11,126 bases of DNA from positions 1 through 11,126 of the forward strand of contig CAKKRA010000306.1 of NCBI GenBank assembly GCA_919902475.1, read 5' to 3'. The notes under the pieces were generated by a model that ran no database searches, was not told the origin of the DNA, and saw nothing but the letters and a program-made list of their open reading frames with translations. This DNA comes from Nitrospiria bacterium (GTDB lineage: Bacteria > Nitrospirota > CAKKRA01 > 9FT-COMBO-42-15). Positions 1-7,022 of the stretch are shown here, in pieces. The translations under genes and the position numbers were made by a program. Numbering within the stretch: the stretch's first letter is position 1; each line of letters opens with the position of its first letter.

Positions 1-2
1 AG

Positions 3-2012
3 TTCTCGGTGCTGAAAGTGCGCAACGAGTCGGGCCAGGCGCGCAAGCTCTCCGCAACCGGTTATGTGGAGTGGGTGCTGGGAGATTTGCGGCCGAAATC
101 GGCCATGCATGTGATCACCGAGATTGACCCCCACAGTGGCGCGATCTTCGCGCGTAACCCGTACAACACGGAGTTTACCGGTCTGATTGCTTTCTTCGAT
201 GCGGACGATGCGAGCCGCACGATAAGCGGCGACCGCGCTGAATTCATCGGGCGCAACGGCACGCTCAGGAATCCGGCGGCGATGGCGCGTTCGCGCCTTT
301 CCGGCAAGGTGGGAACGGCACTCGATCCCTGCGCCGCGATCCATGTAAGCTTCGAGCTGGCCGACGGGCAAGAGCGCGAAATCACCTTCAGGCTCGGCTT
401 GGCAGGAAGGCGAGGGACTGATGACGCCAGCAAGCTGGTGCAACGCTTCCGGGGATCGGCCGCCGCGCGCGGTGCGCTCGAAGCGGTGTACCAGTACTGG
501 AATCACACGCTCGGCGCGGTGCAGGTGGAAACACCCGACCCGTCGCTCAATGTGCTGACCAACGGCTGGCTTGTGTACCAGACGCTGGCATGCCGTCTTT
601 GGGCGCGCAGCGGATACTACCAATCGAGTGGCGCCTTCGGCTTTCGCGATCAATTGCAGGATACGATGGCGCTCGTGCACACGGAGCCGCAGCGGCTGCG
701 CGCGCAACTGCTCCTGTGCGCGAGCCGGCAGTTCATGGAGGGCGATGTCCAGCATTGGTGGCATCCGCCATCGGGCCGTGGCGTGCGCACGCATTGTTCG
801 GATGACTACCTGTGGCTGCCCTTGGCGATGTGCCGCTATGTGCTGACCACCGGCGACACCGGGGTGCTGAATGAATCCGTTCATTTCCTCGAAGGCCGCC
901 CGGTCAATGCCGAGGACGACTCTTATTATGATCTACCCGGCCGTTCTGGCGAGGCGGCCAGCCTGTACCAGCACGGTGTGCGCGCCATCCTGAGAGGACT
1001 CCGGTTTGGCGAGCACGGCCTGCCGCTCATGGGCACCGGTGACTGGAACGACGGCATGAATCTGGTGGGCCATCACGGTAAAGGCGAGAGCGTCTGGTTG
1101 GGCTTTTTCTTGAGTGAAGTACTCACGCAGTTCACGGCGGTGGCGCACCTGCAGGATGATTCCTCCTTCGCTGAACGGTGCGAAGCGGCGGCGGTTCTGC
1201 TGCGCCAGAATATCGAGCAGCATGGCTGGGATGGCGCGTGGTACCGCCGCGCCTACTTCGACGACGGCACGCCGCTGGGGTCGACAGCCAGCGCCGAGTG
1301 CCAGATTGATTCCATTTCGCAGAGCTGGGCGGTTCTATCCGGGGCGGGTGATGTCCAGCGCGCACGCCTGGCCATGGAAGCGGTGGATCAGCGCCTCGTG
1401 CGCCGCGACCATGCGCTGATCCAACTTCTGGATCCGCCGTTCGACAAGTCGCCGTTGAATCCCGGCTATATAAAAGGATACGTCCCGGGCGTGCGCGAGA
1501 ATGGCGGGCAGTACACGCATGCGGCGATCTGGGCGGCCATGGCGTTTGCCCGACTGGGCGACAGCCGGCGCGCCTGGGAACTGTTGGCCATGATCAACCC
1601 GGTGAATCATGCCAGCTCTCCGGCGGGGGTGGCCACCTACAAAGTTGAACCCTATGTCGTTGCCGCCGATGTCTATGCGCTCACGCCGCACACCGGCCGC
1701 GGTGGATGGACTTGGTACACGGGCTCGGCCGGCTGGATGTATCGGCTGATTGTTGAATCGCTCCTTGGCTTAAGGCTGGAAGTGGACAAGTTGTATTTCT
1801 CGCCGTGCCTGCCGGCGGATTGGAAGGCATTCAAAATGCATTACCGATACCGGGAAACTCTCTATCATATCACTGTCCAACAAACGCCCGTGGGCAGCGG
1901 CGAGACGAGTGTGACCGTTGACGGCGTTGAGCAACACAACAAGGCTATTCCACTTGTTAATGACCATCAGGAACACTCGGTCGAAGTAAGGATAGAGGCT
2001 GCAAAAGGATGA
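3..2012 (+). CDS. GH94 family phosphorylase / cyclic beta-1,2-glucan synthase C-terminal part (5' truncated by window)
   Basis: The reading frame is open from base 3 and enters mid-domain (FSVLKVRNESG), so the true start is outside the window; the ATG-like start at base 9 (GTG/CTG codons) is not convincing. Seen: an N-terminal sandwich-type segment with YVEWVLG, then an (alpha/alpha)6 catalytic region with GFRDQLQDTMAL, HCSDDYLWLPLA, GTGDWNDGMNLVG, GYVPGVRENGGQYTHAA and GGWTWYTGSAGWMYR. The second Asp of DWND (codon 1050-1052) matches the general-acid Asp of GH94 enzymes. The family reversibly phosphorolyses beta-glucosides. In NdvB/Cgs-type cyclic beta-1,2-glucan synthases this domain trims the linear glucan and sets ring size, while stand-alone versions are sophorooligosaccharide or cellobiose phosphorylases. 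The missing N-terminus prevents a choice. Its strongly G+C-rich codon use differs from every other long gene here, suggesting transfer or a contig joint. It ends with TGA and has no downstream gene on the same strand. Confidence 0.9.
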   Translation, partial: FSVLKVRNESGQARKLSATGYVEWVLGDLRPKSAMHVITEIDPHSGAIFARNPYNTEFTGLIAFFDADDASRTISGDRAEFIGRNGTLRNPAAMARSRLSGKVGTALDPCAAIHVSFELADGQEREITFRLGLAGRRGTDDASKLVQRFRGSAAARGALEAVYQYWNHTLGAVQVETPDPSLNVLTNGWLVYQTLACRLWARSGYYQSSGAFGFRDQLQDTMALVHTEPQRLRAQLLLCASRQFMEGDVQHWWHPPSGRGVRTHCSDDYLWLPLAMCRYVLTTGDTGVLNESVHFLEGRPVNAEDDSYYDLPGRSGEAASLYQHGVRAILRGLRFGEHGLPLMGTGDWNDGMNLVGHHGKGESVWLGFFLSEVLTQFTAVAHLQDDSSFAERCEAAAVLLRQNIEQHGWDGAWYRRAYFDDGTPLGSTASAECQIDSISQSWAVLSGAGDVQRARLAMEAVDQRLVRRDHALIQLLDPPFDKSPLNPGYIKGYVPGVRENGGQYTHAAIWAAMAFARLGDSRRAWELLAMINPVNHASSPAGVATYKVEPYVVAADVYALTPHTGRGGWTWYTGSAGWMYRLIVESLLGLRLEVDKLYFSPCLPADWKAFKMHYRYRETLYHITVQQTPVGSGETSVTVDGVEQHNKAIPLVNDHQEHSVEVRIEAAKG

Positions 2013-2070
2013 GAAAAATCAGCCTGCACCCTTTTTGTCACATATTGGAATTCAAATGTCAATAAAACAG

Positions 2071-2104
2071 CCTGGCCCTGTCACCCTTAAAAATCAGGGC
2101 AGGG
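2071..2104. terminator. Weak hairpin between convergent GH94 and gcvPB genes
   Basis: GCCCTG at 2075-2080 and CAGGGC at 2095-2100 form a perfect 6-bp inverted repeat with a 14-base loop, extendable outward imperfectly to 2071/2104. The gap 2013-2146 separates converging genes, so a bidirectional terminator is expected there. On the minus strand a short T-rich stretch (GTTTTATT) follows about 7 bases after the stem; on the plus strand there is no T-run. The long loop and poor U-tract make this a weak call. Confidence 0.25.
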
Positions 2105-2146
2105 GTACTCAGCAGTTTAAAAGAATTATCGCTTGAGTAGGTCTGT

Positions 2147-3604
2147 TTAATCTCCTGTTGCTTTCTTCCATCTCAAATCCAGCTCCTTAGCTGCCTTGGC
2201 CTCATCAAGTCTTGTAACAGGTGTTGTATGAGGCGCGGATTTTACAATATCTGGGTTCTCCTTTGACTCTTTTGCTATTGCAATCATTACATCGCAGAAT
2301 TTATCTAACACTTCCTTTGTCTCTGTCTCTGTTGGCTCAATCATCAGCGCCTCATCAACAATCAAAGGGAAATATACTGTCGGCGGGTGGAAGCCATAGT
2401 CAAGGAGCCTCTTTGCAATATCCTTTGTGGAGACGCCTGCCTTTTTCTGCTCTGAGCCTGAAAGGACAAACTCGTGCATGCACCCAACCTTATATGGAAG
2501 GGCAAAATATCCTTCAAGCCTCTTTTTCATGTAATTTGCATTTAAGATGGCATTTTCGCTGACCTCTTTCAAACCCTCGGCGCCGAGCGTTCTTATATAG
2601 GCATAGGCCTTTACCATAACGCCAAAGTTTCCATAGAAGCCCTGAACCTTCCCAATGCTTTTTGAAATGTCATAGTTAAGATAAAAACACTCGTCCTTTT
2701 TTTCAATGACAGGCACAGGGAGAAAAGGCACAAGAGCCTCTTTTACACCCACAGGCCCAGAACCAGGTCCGCCGCCGCCATGCGGTGTTGAAAAGGTCTT
2801 ATGAAGGTTAAAATGGACAACATCAAAACCCATGTCCCCTGGCCTGCAGAGGCCAAGCATGGCATTGAGATTCGCTCCATCAAGATAAAGCAGGATACCA
2901 TGCTCCTTTAGAATGTTTGATATCTGTAATATGTTCTTCTCAAAGAGCCCAAGTGTATTCGGATTGGTAAGCATAAAGGCAGCGCACTCTGCATCTGCCA
3001 CCCGTTTTAAATCCTCTAAATCTACCCTGCCCGCATTATCAGACTTTACCTCCACCACCTCATAGCCTGAGAGAACTGCGCTGGCAGGGTTTGTCCCATG
3101 CGCAGAATCAGGTATTATCACCTTTTTTCTCGGGCTGCCCATTGCCTTGTGATATGCCCTTATCATCAGCATCCCTGTCATCTCTCCCTGCGCCCCTGCT
3201 GCTGGTTGGAGCGATATCCTTGATAGGCCTGATATCTCAGCAAGGCATTGCTCTAACTCATACATCATTTGCAGGCTGCCCTGAGAAAGGCCTTCAGGCT
3301 GGAGTGGATGGATGTTGGTAAAACCGGGAAACCTTGCCACATCCTCATTTATTTTTGGGTTATACTTCATGGTGCAGGAACCGAGGGGATAAAAATGGGA
3401 GTCTATAGAAAAGTTTTCCTGCGATAGATGTGTGAAATGACGGACAACCTCTATCTCACTTGCCTCTGGAAGCTCAGGCAGATTTTTTCTTAGATGCCTG
3501 TTCCCTATAAATTTCTCTACAGACTCAACAGGGACATCCATCTCTGGCAGGGAATATCCCTTTTTCCCTTCTGAGCTATATTCAAAGATGAGTCTTTCAG
3601 GCAT
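2147..3604 (-). CDS. gcvPB: Glycine dehydrogenase (decarboxylating) subunit 2
   Basis: 485 residues, normal length for the P-protein beta subunit of two-subunit glycine decarboxylases. With GcvPA it decarboxylates glycine using pyridoxal phosphate and transfers the aminomethyl group to the lipoyl arm of the H protein in the cytoplasm. The PLP lysine is visible as Lys269 in HFNLHKTFSTPHGGGGPGSGP. The Asp of YLDGANLNA (Asp242) is the expected cofactor-ring contact. DSHFYPLGSCTMKYNPK near residues 68-84 and PDSAHGTNPASA near 165-176 are also typical. ATG at 3604 is preceded by GAGGAG about 7 bases upstream, a good ribosome site. The gene is last in the gcvT-gcvPA-gcvPB run, but a 113-base gap with a palindromic repeat separates it from gcvPA, so its translation is not coupled to gcvPA. 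No internal disruption is seen. Confidence 0.97.
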   Translation of the reverse strand: MPERLIFEYSSEGKKGYSLPEMDVPVESVEKFIGNRHLRKNLPELPEASEIEVVRHFTHLSQENFSIDSHFYPLGSCTMKYNPKINEDVARFPGFTNIHPLQPEGLSQGSLQMMYELEQCLAEISGLSRISLQPAAGAQGEMTGMLMIRAYHKAMGSPRKKVIIPDSAHGTNPASAVLSGYEVVEVKSDNAGRVDLEDLKRVADAECAAFMLTNPNTLGLFEKNILQISNILKEHGILLYLDGANLNAMLGLCRPGDMGFDVVHFNLHKTFSTPHGGGGPGSGPVGVKEALVPFLPVPVIEKKDECFYLNYDISKSIGKVQGFYGNFGVMVKAYAYIRTLGAEGLKEVSENAILNANYMKKRLEGYFALPYKVGCMHEFVLSGSEQKKAGVSTKDIAKRLLDYGFHPPTVYFPLIVDEALMIEPTETETKEVLDKFCDVMIAIAKESKENPDIVKSAPHTTPVTRLDEAKAAKELDLRWKKATGD

Positions 3605-3623
3605 TTTTAACTCCTCTCTTTTA

Positions 3624-3696
3624 CCCCTCCTTTGTAAGGAGGGGTAAGGGAAGGTAGAGCTCTACCCCTCCCAAACCTCCCCTTACAAAGAGGAGG
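3624..3696. repeat. Palindromic intergenic repeat between gcvPA and gcvPB
   Basis: This stretch is built of nested inverted repeats. CCCCTCCTT (3624-3632) and AAGGAGGGG (3636-3644) form a perfect 9-bp stem with a 3-base loop. GGTAGAGCTCTACC at 3653-3666 is a perfect 14-base palindrome. The outer arms (CCTCCTTTGTAAGG around 3627-3639, CCTTACAAAGAGGAGG around 3681-3696) are imperfect reverse complements of each other. The whole could fold as a three-armed or long hairpin. The content (CCTCC/GGAGG with TTTGTAAG) resembles short dispersed palindromic elements rather than a simple terminator, and no U-run follows. In the gcv transcript it would be a strong structure just upstream of the gcvPB ribosome site. 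Confidence 0.75.
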
Positions 3697-3717
3697 AATT
3701 ATTATAGAGATAGAACA

Positions 3718-5049
3718 CTAATATTGTTTAAGTAATTCAACAAGCCTCTCTATCTCCTCCCGCGTCCTCTTTTCTGTTACACAGATAAGGAGATGGTCTT
3801 TAAGCTCGGGATAATAATTTCCAATATCAACTCCTCCTATTATCTTTTCTGCAAGAAGCCCTTTTAAAATTTTTTCAGAAGGCATAGGTGTTTTTATAAC
3901 AAACTCCTTAAAAAATGGAGCAGGGAAAGGAGAAGCAAAACCTTTTATTTTAGTAATCTCTCTCTGGGTATAGTGCGTCTTCTGAAGGCAAAGCTCCGCA
4001 ACCTTTCTTAATCCCTCTTTCCCTATCACAGATAAATAAACTGTTGCTGCCAAAGCGCACAGGGCTTGGTTCGTGCATATATTGGAGGTTGCCCTCTCCC
4101 TCTTTATGTGCTGCTCTCTTGTCTGTAGTGTAAGGCAATATGCCTTTTCCCCATGAGCATCTACTGTAGCGCCAACCAATCTTCCCGGCATCTGCCTTAC
4201 ATACTCCTTTCTTGCTGCAAAGAATCCTAAATACGGCCCGCCAAATGAGAGGCTGTTGCCGAGGGATTGCCCCTCGCCTACTACAATATCAGCGCCAAGC
4301 TCACCAGGTGATTTTAAAATACCCATAGAAATTGGGTCTACAGAGGCTATAAAGATGGCGCCGAATTTTTTTGTAATCGTATTTATAGCAGATAGCTCTT
4401 CTATACAACCAAAGAAATTCGGCTGCTGGATTATAACAGCAGCAGTATTATCTGAAATAGATAAGGCATCCACATCTGTTACGCCATTTTTAATTGAGAT
4501 TTCTTTTATTGATATTCCAATCCCTTGAATATATGTTTTTAGAACCGTTCTGTAATTTGGATGAAGAGCCCTTGATACAACAACCTCCTTTCTCTTTGTT
4601 ATCCTCAAGGCCATCATTGCTGCTTCTGCTGTTGCTGATGCGCCGTCATACATGGATGCATTGGCAACATCCATTCCTGTAAGCTCGCATATCATGCTCT
4701 GAAATTCGTATATGGATTGGAGCATGCCCTGACTCGCCTCTGCCTGATATGGCGTGTACGCAGTATAAAACTCTGAGCGGGAGACCAGATGCTCCACCAC
4801 ACTCGGTATATAATGGTCATAAGCCCCTGCACCGAGAAAAGAGGTATGGTGCAAAAGGTCAGCATTCCTTTCGCTTAAGCTAAGCATCTCTTTTTTTAAT
4901 TCAATCTCTGATAATGGGTTTGGAAGGTTAAGCTCTTTTTTGAGTCTTATCTCTTGTGGTATGTCTTTCAGGAGTTTTTCTATAGCATCAACACCTATAG
5001 TCCTGAGCATCTCTTTTTTGTCCTTATCTGTATTCGGCACATAACCCAT
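3718..5049 (-). CDS. gcvPA: Glycine dehydrogenase (decarboxylating) subunit 1
   Basis: 443 residues, the usual length for the P-protein alpha subunit. It pairs with GcvPB to make the heterotetrameric, PLP-dependent glycine decarboxylase, corresponding to the N-terminal half of the fused GcvP; it lacks the PLP lysine itself, as expected. Diagnostic stretches are the N-terminal MGYVPNTDKDKKEML, FLGAGAYDHYIPSVV, TAYTPYQAEASQG, NASMYDGASATAEA, GEGQSLGNSLSFGGPYLGF, and RQMPGRLVGATVD followed by TREQHIKRERATSNICTNQAL. The ATG at 5049 lies one base after the gcvT TAG stop (5051-5053), and CAGGAG inside the gcvT end serves as ribosome site, so the two genes are almost certainly translationally coupled. 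The H protein gene often found between gcvT and gcvPA is not there. The frame is intact. Confidence 0.97.
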   Translation of the reverse strand: MGYVPNTDKDKKEMLRTIGVDAIEKLLKDIPQEIRLKKELNLPNPLSEIELKKEMLSLSERNADLLHHTSFLGAGAYDHYIPSVVEHLVSRSEFYTAYTPYQAEASQGMLQSIYEFQSMICELTGMDVANASMYDGASATAEAAMMALRITKRKEVVVSRALHPNYRTVLKTYIQGIGISIKEISIKNGVTDVDALSISDNTAAVIIQQPNFFGCIEELSAINTITKKFGAIFIASVDPISMGILKSPGELGADIVVGEGQSLGNSLSFGGPYLGFFAARKEYVRQMPGRLVGATVDAHGEKAYCLTLQTREQHIKRERATSNICTNQALCALAATVYLSVIGKEGLRKVAELCLQKTHYTQREITKIKGFASPFPAPFFKEFVIKTPMPSEKILKGLLAEKIIGGVDIGNYYPELKDHLLICVTEKRTREEIERLVELLKQY

Positions 5050-5050
5050 A

Positions 5051-6145
5051 CTATTTCTCCTGTAATTTTTTATAAAAAGGCAAAGAGACTACCCTTGCTA
5101 ATACGTTCTTTCCCCTTATCTCTACTGCTATCTCTTCACCTATTTTATCATATCCTATATTAACATAGCCGAGGCCAATTCCTTTTTTTAATGTTGGCGA
5201 GATATTACCGCTGGTTACAGCTCCAATCTCAATGCCCTTTGCCAATATTTTGCAGCCCTGTCGTGGTATGCCTTTATCTATAAGTTCAAAACCGATTAAT
5301 CTCCTTTTTATCCCATTCTGTCTTTGTGCAATTAAGGCTGCTCTGCCAATGAAATCCCCTTTTTCAAATGAAACAAAACGACCAAGCCCTGCTTCTAAAG
5401 GTGTTCTCTTTTCATCAATATCATGTCCATATAAAAGATAACCCATCTCAAGCCGTAAGGTGTCCCTTGCTCCAAGACCAGCAGGCTTCAGACCAGATGC
5501 AGCGCCTGTTGCAATCAATTTGTCCCAAACCGATTCAGCTATGGAAGCTGAGGGGTATATCTCAAAACCATCCTCGCCAGTGTAGCCTGTTCGTGATGAT
5601 AAAAGGGTAATGCCATTAAAATTTATTTCAACAAAGGCAAACTTCTTTATCTCTGATAGATTTGTGGAAGTAAGTTTTTGTAGAATTCCCTTTGCCGCAG
5701 GCCCCTGTAATGCTATTTGGGCAAAGGCATCAGTTACATCCCTTATCTCAACATTATAATGAGATGAATGATTCTTAAGCCATGCAATGATCTTCTCCCT
5801 GTTTATTGCATTAGCACAGAGAAAGATAGAGCCATCAGGTCTTTTATATAATAGAAGGTCATCAATAATCCCGCCATTCTCATCACAAAGAAGCGTATAT
5901 TGACTGTTGCCTTGTTTTAGTTTTTCAAAATCTGTGGTGATAAGTTTGTTGATAAAAGGTATTGCGTTCTCACCTTTTATTTCTATTCTTGCCAAATGGC
6001 TGACATCAAAGAGGCCAGCACTTTTTCTAACAGCATGATGCTCCTCAATGACGCCAGAGTATTGAAGCGGCATCTCCCATCCTGCAAACTCTACAAACCT
6101 CGCACCCAAAGCCTTATGTCTGTTATACAGCGGTGTTGTATTCAT
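5051..6145 (-). CDS. gcvT: Aminomethyltransferase, glycine cleavage system T protein
   Basis: 364 residues, the same length class as other GcvT proteins. It takes the aminomethyl group from the lipoylated H protein, releases ammonia and passes the methylene unit to tetrahydrofolate. The start MNTTPLYNRHKALGARFVEFAGWEMPLQY aligns with the standard N-terminus, so ATG at 6145 is right even though no strong Shine-Dalgarno is seen just upstream. GLFDVSHLARIEIKG (residues 44-58), GGIIDDLLLY (91-100, holding the conserved catalytic-region Asp pair) and RTGYTGEDGFEIY are typical of the folate-binding fold; the C-terminal barrel domain includes IGLGYV. It is separated by 82 bases from the lipoprotein gene upstream and is followed after one base by gcvPA. 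No glycine riboswitch fits in the 82-base leader. Confidence 0.97.
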   Translation of the reverse strand: MNTTPLYNRHKALGARFVEFAGWEMPLQYSGVIEEHHAVRKSAGLFDVSHLARIEIKGENAIPFINKLITTDFEKLKQGNSQYTLLCDENGGIIDDLLLYKRPDGSIFLCANAINREKIIAWLKNHSSHYNVEIRDVTDAFAQIALQGPAAKGILQKLTSTNLSEIKKFAFVEINFNGITLLSSRTGYTGEDGFEIYPSASIAESVWDKLIATGAASGLKPAGLGARDTLRLEMGYLLYGHDIDEKRTPLEAGLGRFVSFEKGDFIGRAALIAQRQNGIKRRLIGFELIDKGIPRQGCKILAKGIEIGAVTSGNISPTLKKGIGLGYVNIGYDKIGEEIAVEIRGKNVLARVVSLPFYKKLQEK

Positions 6146-6169
6146 CTGTACTTAATCAGAGCAATTTAG

Positions 6170-6227
6170 GAGGTTATTCATAAGTCAGTCCGATATTTAT
6201 CTTTAAACTTATTTTAGAAATAGCCTC
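6170..6227. repeat. Imperfect inverted repeat in the lipoprotein-gcvT gap
   Basis: GAGGTTATTCATAAGT at 6170-6185 and ACTTATTTTAGAAATAGCCTC at 6207-6227 are imperfect reverse complements (matching outer GAGG.TATT and inner ATAAGT, with a few extra bases in one arm). The structure begins at the base next to the lipoprotein stop codon. It could act as a weak terminator or RNA-stability hairpin, or be a small palindromic repeat. No U-tract is evident. Confidence 0.35.
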
Positions 6228-7022
6228 TTACTCTTTTGCCAGGCGCTTCTGCAGCACTGCTATCTTTGTGGCAATGATTTTTTTGTTTGGGTAGCTCCCT
6301 GCAATAGACCTGTACATCTTCAGCGCCTCAGGGATGTTGTCCTGCTCTTCAAGGCAGTTTGCAATGGCAAACTTTGCATCTAAGATGAGCTTGCTTTCAG
6401 GATATTTGGAAAGAAACCGCTGATAATGCTCTAAGGATTCCTGATATCTTCCCTGAATAAAATATGTCGTTGCTGTCTTGTAGTATGCCTCATCTGCATA
6501 CTTGCCATTGGGAATCTGGTTAACCTGCAGGTCCCACTCTATCCTTGCCTGATTCAAATCACCGAGCTTAAAATACGCCTCTGCTGTATTGAATCTTGCC
6601 TCCTCAATCAGCTCCTTATTATTGGAGTGCTCTATTATTTTCTGGTATTCTGTTATCGCCTGCCTGTAGTTTCCCTTTTTCTTGTCGTATATATCCGCAA
6701 TATACATCTGTGCCTGAAAAAAGTATTCGCTTCCCGGATATTTGTTTACAAGGGTTTGAAAGGAATTTAGCGCTGCCTCTGTATTATTAAGGCTCAGGTA
6801 ATAGGTGAGTCCCTGCCAGTAGTAGGCGTCGTCTGCTACTGTGCTCTTTGGATAGTCCTCAATGATTTTTTCATATTCCCTTAAGGCGCCTTTGTAGTCT
6901 CCGTCTGTCCACATCTTTTCTGCGCTTTCAAAGTGCCTCTTTGGGATTGCGTCGCAGCCAAAAAGGATGATTATTATAATCAATGGGATGGCTTTAAAAA
7001 GCAGGCGCCTATCCCTTTTCAT
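6228..7022 (-). CDS. TPR-repeat lipoprotein, BamD/YbgF-like
   Basis: 264 residues from the ATG at 7022. This start is preferred over an in-frame ATG 13 codons upstream because AGGAGG lies 9 bases before it and it opens directly into a signal peptide: MKRDRR, a hydrophobic run, then the lipobox LFGC with Cys23. The mature protein is a chain of tetratricopeptide-like helical pairs (for example DGDYKGALREYEKIIEDYPKS, NNTEAALNSFQTLVNKYPGS, QGRYQESLEHYQRFLSKYPES), as in BamD outer-membrane assembly lipoproteins and the C-terminal half of YbgF/CpoB. Such proteins are periplasmic scaffolds for protein complexes. Asp follows the Cys, which in enteric bacteria marks inner-membrane retention. The gene overlaps the end of gyrA by 14 bases, so translational coupling is likely. 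The exact orthologue cannot be fixed from sequence alone. Confidence 0.85.
   Translation of the reverse strand: MKRDRRLLFKAIPLIIIIILFGCDAIPKRHFESAEKMWTDGDYKGALREYEKIIEDYPKSTVADDAYYWQGLTYYLSLNNTEAALNSFQTLVNKYPGSEYFFQAQMYIADIYDKKKGNYRQAITEYQKIIEHSNNKELIEEARFNTAEAYFKLGDLNQARIEWDLQVNQIPNGKYADEAYYKTATTYFIQGRYQESLEHYQRFLSKYPESKLILDAKFAIANCLEEQDNIPEALKMYRSIAGSYPNKKIIATKIAVLQKRLAKE

Noticed and set aside
6146..6227. Glycine riboswitch ahead of gcvT
   Set aside because: The gap is only 82 bases, too short for the usual tandem aptamers, and no glycine aptamer core pattern was seen; only an imperfect inverted repeat is present.
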